From JACPHD01 sp964526325 (GTDB lineage Bacteria > Patescibacteriota > Patescibacteriia > Patescibacteriales > GWC2-42-12), in contig CAZGKM010000003.1 in assembly GCA_964526325.1 (NCBI GenBank), positions 1 through 64,000 of the forward strand: DNA of 64,000 nt, given 5' to 3'. Shown here in pieces: positions 61,163-64,000 of this stretch. The notes beneath the pieces are model-generated. The model was not told the DNA's origin, did no database searches, and saw only the letters and a program-made list of their open reading frames with translations. Position 1 is the first letter of the stretch; every line of letters starts with the position of its first letter. The translations under genes were made by a program, and so were the position numbers.

Positions 61163-61224
61163 TAAGAAAATAAAAATATATTTTAAACAAAACAGTTATT
61201 TTAGTCCATCGTTAGTTTAACTTT

Positions 61225-62550
61225 ATGCTCGAGCCAATTATAAAAGTAAAAGACTTGGATATAACATATAACGAAGGCAAGGAAAACGAATTTAAAGCGT
61301 CCGCGGGAGTTAATATGGAAATTTATCCAGGAGAGTATATAATTTTTTTCGGTCCTTCCGGCTGCGGAAAATCAACCGTATTATATAGCGTGTTAGGCGT
61401 ACTCGCTCCTTCGGCCGGAGAAGTTTTAGTTAACGGAGAAAATCCTTATGCTTATTCTCCGGAAGAATTAGTCAAGTTTCAAACCTCTACCATAGGAATA
61501 ATGTATCAAGCCTTTTATCTTATAACTTCTTTGTCGGTTGTTGACAATGTGTCTTTGCCGATGATATTCCAAGGCATTCACCCGGCCGAAAGACGAAGAA
61601 GAGCTAAAATTCTTCTTGAAAGATTCGGAATCGGCAAGCAAGCAGATAAATTTCCAGACACATTATCCGGCGGTCAGCAGCAAAGAGTTTCAGTCGCCAG
61701 AGCTTTTGTAAATGATCCGCAAATATTATTGGCGGACGAACCGGTAGGAAATTTAGACAGTATTTCCGCGGATCAAGTTATGGAAACTTTAGACGGTATT
61801 AATAGAAATGATAAAAAAACAATTATTTTAGTTACTCACGACGCAAAATATTTGCCTTACGCCCATAGGGTAATTTATATGCGCGATGGTAAAGTTGTTA
61901 GAATTGTAGCCAATCCGGAAAAAAAGCAAATTGCCAGAGTAGATAAGCAAAAAACTTTAGTTACGGAGATGGAACAGTTGGCAAAAATTCATCCTTATCT
62001 CCAGCCGGTTGAGTTAAAAGTAAAAAGCATAATAAATTATTTGACGCAGGACTTGAATTTTGAGCAACTTTCCAATCTGGAAAAAAATGTAAAAATTATC
62101 CTTGAAGGTAAAATGAGCGGCAAAGAATTTAAAGAAAATTTAATGAAAAAATATAAAGATGGAGGCGTGGAAATAAGCGAGTCTTTAGCGGATGTAATGA
62201 CTGAAAAAATTACGACAATCCTAAGCCAATCAAAGGATATCAGAAGATACAGGAGAAGAATGGATCAGAACATATTTTATTCAAGAGAAAATAAATTAAT
62301 TGTTAATATAACAAAATATTTAATTAAAGAACATGGTAAAAAAATCTCGCCTTTAATAATAAAAATAATTAAAGAGCTTGTCTATCGGAGAGTAGCCGGT
62401 CTTATCAGAAAAGAAGAATTTGAAGAAATAATTCAACAGCCACTTGCTAAAGGAGGAGCGGAATTTAATAAAAATGAAGCCGGAAAAATTACTTTATATT
62501 TTGAAAAACTTTTAACCCAAGGGTTGGAGATGGGTGACGGAGGACATTAA
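61225..62550 (+). CDS. MacB/LolD-type ABC transporter ATPase with long C-terminal extension
   Basis: A 441-aa protein whose first 230 residues form a complete ABC ATPase: Walker A GPSGCGKST (43-51), signature LSGGQQQR (147-154), Walker B ILLADEPVGNLDS and the H-loop VTHD. The remaining 210 residues are an all-helical, Lys/Glu-rich extension without a family I recognise; MacB/LolD ATPases usually end near 230. It is paired with an FtsX-type permease 11 bp downstream. Such pairs move lipoproteins, peptides or signals across the membrane mechanically rather than by import. Confidence 0.92.
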   Translation: MLEPIIKVKDLDITYNEGKENEFKASAGVNMEIYPGEYIIFFGPSGCGKSTVLYSVLGVLAPSAGEVLVNGENPYAYSPEELVKFQTSTIGIMYQAFYLITSLSVVDNVSLPMIFQGIHPAERRRRAKILLERFGIGKQADKFPDTLSGGQQQRVSVARAFVNDPQILLADEPVGNLDSISADQVMETLDGINRNDKKTIILVTHDAKYLPYAHRVIYMRDGKVVRIVANPEKKQIARVDKQKTLVTEMEQLAKIHPYLQPVELKVKSIINYLTQDLNFEQLSNLEKNVKIILEGKMSGKEFKENLMKKYKDGGVEISESLADVMTEKITTILSQSKDIRRYRRRMDQNIFYSRENKLIVNITKYLIKEHGKKISPLIIKIIKELVYRRVAGLIRKEEFEEIIQQPLAKGGAEFNKNEAGKITLYFEKLLTQGLEMGDGGH

Positions 62551-62561
62551 TTTTTTAAATT

Positions 62562-63758
62562 ATGATGCGCATTGACGATACAATAAAATTATCGACCAGA
62601 ATGTTTAAAACCAGGCCGGCCAGAACATGGCTGACTATTTTAGGTATTGGAGTCGGAATCGCCGCTGTTGTTGTTCTCGTCGGGCTTGGTTATGGCCTTC
62701 AGGGGGTTTTGCTTGAAAAAATAGTTTTTGGCGAAGCCATGCTTAGTTTAAACGTATCAACTCCGCCGTCAAAAGTTGTTGTTTTAGATAAGGAAAAAAT
62801 GGAAGAATTCGCTAAAATTGAGCACGTTGAAGATATTTCTCCTTTAGCCAGTTATGCTTCACTTGTTACTTTTAGCAACTTAACCGGCAATGTTTTTTTG
62901 CAGGGAGTTAACCCAAATTATTTTAATTATGCAGGAATTGCTCCGACCGAAGGGAAGCTTTTTAAAGAGGGAGAAACTGATAAAATTATTTTATCTTCCG
63001 CCGCTTTAAAGCTTTTTGATAAGCAACCGGCCGAAATAATCGGCCAGAAAGTTAAATTTAAAGTTTTTGTAGAAGGAAAGTCAAAGGATGACATTCTTGA
63101 AGTTCCTTTAAATAGGGAGTACGAAATTATTGGAGTTATCGCGGATGATTCAACTATTTTATCATATATACAATTATCCGAGCTAACCGCGAATTTTTCC
63201 ATTCCTTATTATGAAAGAGCGCGCGTTAAAGTTGATTCAAATGATTTTTTAAACACTGTCGAAGCAGAAATTTTAGCCAAAGGTTTTTTTGTAACCGCGC
63301 TTTCTAAAACCGTTGATCAAGCCAATAAAATTTTCGGCGGCATTCAGGTAGCTTTAGCAATTTTCGGCGGCATCGCTTTAGTAGTATCGGCTATCGGAAT
63401 GTTTAATACTATGACCGTAACTCTTTTAGAAAGAACAAATGAAATAGGAATTATGAGGACTATCGGCGGTTCGCCCAACAGTATTAAAGTTTTATTTATT
63501 TCCGAATCGGTCGTAATGGGGTTTTTAGGAGGAATGGTCGGCATAGGGATAGGCGTTGGCGGCGGGATGTCATTAAATTTTCTTCTTAATTCCATAGCTA
63601 TTCGCATGGGAGGAACGGCTATAACTTTATTTAGGTTTCCTATTATGTTTTTACTTTTTATCGCCGCTTTCTCCGGAATTATGGGTTTTTTAACAGGAGT
63701 TTTTCCGGCCAAAAGAGCGGCTTCGCTTAATCCTCTTGACGCAATCAGATATAAATAA
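62562..63758 (+). CDS. MacB/FtsX-type ABC transporter permease
   Basis: A 398-aa protein with an N-terminal helix (about 22-48), a large extracytoplasmic MacB-PCD-like domain (about 50-260) and three C-terminal helices. It carries the FtsX-domain signature NTMTVTLLERTNEIGIMRTI and the closing FPAKRAASLNPLDAIRY. It forms the transporter with the preceding ATPase. The order next to the surface-protein locus suggests a role in handling envelope proteins (inference). Confidence 0.93.
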   Translation: MMRIDDTIKLSTRMFKTRPARTWLTILGIGVGIAAVVVLVGLGYGLQGVLLEKIVFGEAMLSLNVSTPPSKVVVLDKEKMEEFAKIEHVEDISPLASYASLVTFSNLTGNVFLQGVNPNYFNYAGIAPTEGKLFKEGETDKIILSSAALKLFDKQPAEIIGQKVKFKVFVEGKSKDDILEVPLNREYEIIGVIADDSTILSYIQLSELTANFSIPYYERARVKVDSNDFLNTVEAEILAKGFFVTALSKTVDQANKIFGGIQVALAIFGGIALVVSAIGMFNTMTVTLLERTNEIGIMRTIGGSPNSIKVLFISESVVMGFLGGMVGIGIGVGGGMSLNFLLNSIAIRMGGTAITLFRFPIMFLLFIAAFSGIMGFLTGVFPAKRAASLNPLDAIRYK

Positions 63759-63835
63759 ATGAAATTATATAGATTAAAAAAAGCCAATAAAATCGTAGCA
63801 GAAAATTGCTATATAGTAATTTTAAAATTTAATTT

Positions 63836-64000
63836 ATGACATTAAGGTTAAATAATAAAAAAATAATTATTTTTTTCTTTTTATTGGTTTCTATTATTAT
63901 TCTTATATTTTATGATAATAAAATTAATAAAGAAAATATCGAATCTTTAAGAAATTCTCCGGTTGTTGAGGAGGTAATCCAAAGAAGCGGCAACACATCA
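63836..64000 (+). CDS. Start of a membrane-anchored protein, cut by the window end
   Basis: The ATG at 63836 opens a frame that runs to the last base (55 codons). It begins MTLRLNNKKIIIFFFLLVSI and continues with a Lys/Asn/Glu-rich stretch after one membrane helix (about 10-26). By position, 77 bp behind the permease, it may be a MacA-like adaptor or another transporter partner, but too little is visible to tell. Confidence 0.55.
   Translation, partial: MTLRLNNKKIIIFFFLLVSIIILIFYDNKINKENIESLRNSPVVEEVIQRSGNTS

Overview
The window reads as a chromosomal segment of an uncultivated ultra-small bacterium of the Candidate Phyla Radiation (Patescibacteria, Parcubacteria-like). This is an inference from several things: AT-rich DNA, short intergenic gaps, few obvious Shine-Dalgarno sites, housekeeping genes (dnaG, rpoD, two tRNAs) set among small conserved proteins of unknown function, and a very large investment in cell-surface proteins. 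Nothing suggests an outer membrane. Exported proteins carry N-terminal signals, lipoboxes or membrane anchors. A run of exactly 100 N inside a repetitive gene (31507-31606) shows that this is a scaffolded draft assembly.

Layout. 1-5.2 kb: the 3' half of a tRNA-Ser, a GC-rich inverted-repeat element carrying pieces of that tRNA, then a co-directional cluster with the look of a porphyrin/photo-oxidative stress island (SOUL-MsrA fusion, TspO-like, DUF2177, DUF1295, DUF523/DUF1722, a conserved 170-aa protein, DUF378). 5.5-6.7 kb: a membrane protein and a ZIP metal transporter on the minus strand. 6.7-10.3 kb: a core operon of a small protein, DnaG primase and the primary sigma factor. 10.3-14 kb: an unknown protein, tRNA-Asn, a membrane-anchored GH10 xylanase and the wreck of a serine recombinase gene. 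14.1-18.9 kb: a tight operon under an ArsR-type repressor, with thioredoxin-like proteins, an ArsP-type permease, ArsF- and ArsG-like proteins and DUF2703, probably for export of (organo)arsenicals or a related thiophilic compound. 19-21.3 kb: small proteins and an M23 peptidase.

21.5-61.2 kb is a 40-kb surface-protein locus. It starts with an excisionase-like HTH protein that carries its own transmembrane helix. It continues with three giant repeat proteins (1749, about 3058 and 3950 aa) sharing a macroglobulin-like module and FN3/Ig-like repeats, a cysteine-rich lipoprotein, and a 348-aa S-layer-like protein with a structured 5' leader. Then come three membrane-anchored proteins resembling the DUF916/WxL-interacting fold (one fused to a LytR_C domain), a coiled-coil membrane protein, a dockerin protein, a small heat-shock protein, a membrane-anchored cohesin protein and an FN3 protein. 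A MacB-type ABC transporter follows, and a further membrane protein is cut by the window end.

The best candidate for an undescribed system is this locus: a possible non-covalent surface-assembly apparatus in which a cohesin on the membrane holds a dockerin protein, DUF916-like proteins hold S-layer-like or giant proteins in a WxL-like way, and the giants exchange sequence by recombination. They share 855 bp with one visible mismatch, and one of them holds 321-bp tandem repeats. Many promoters here are of the extended -10 type (TGn-TATAAT), and the sigma factor in the window keeps the His and Glu known in E. coli to read that element.
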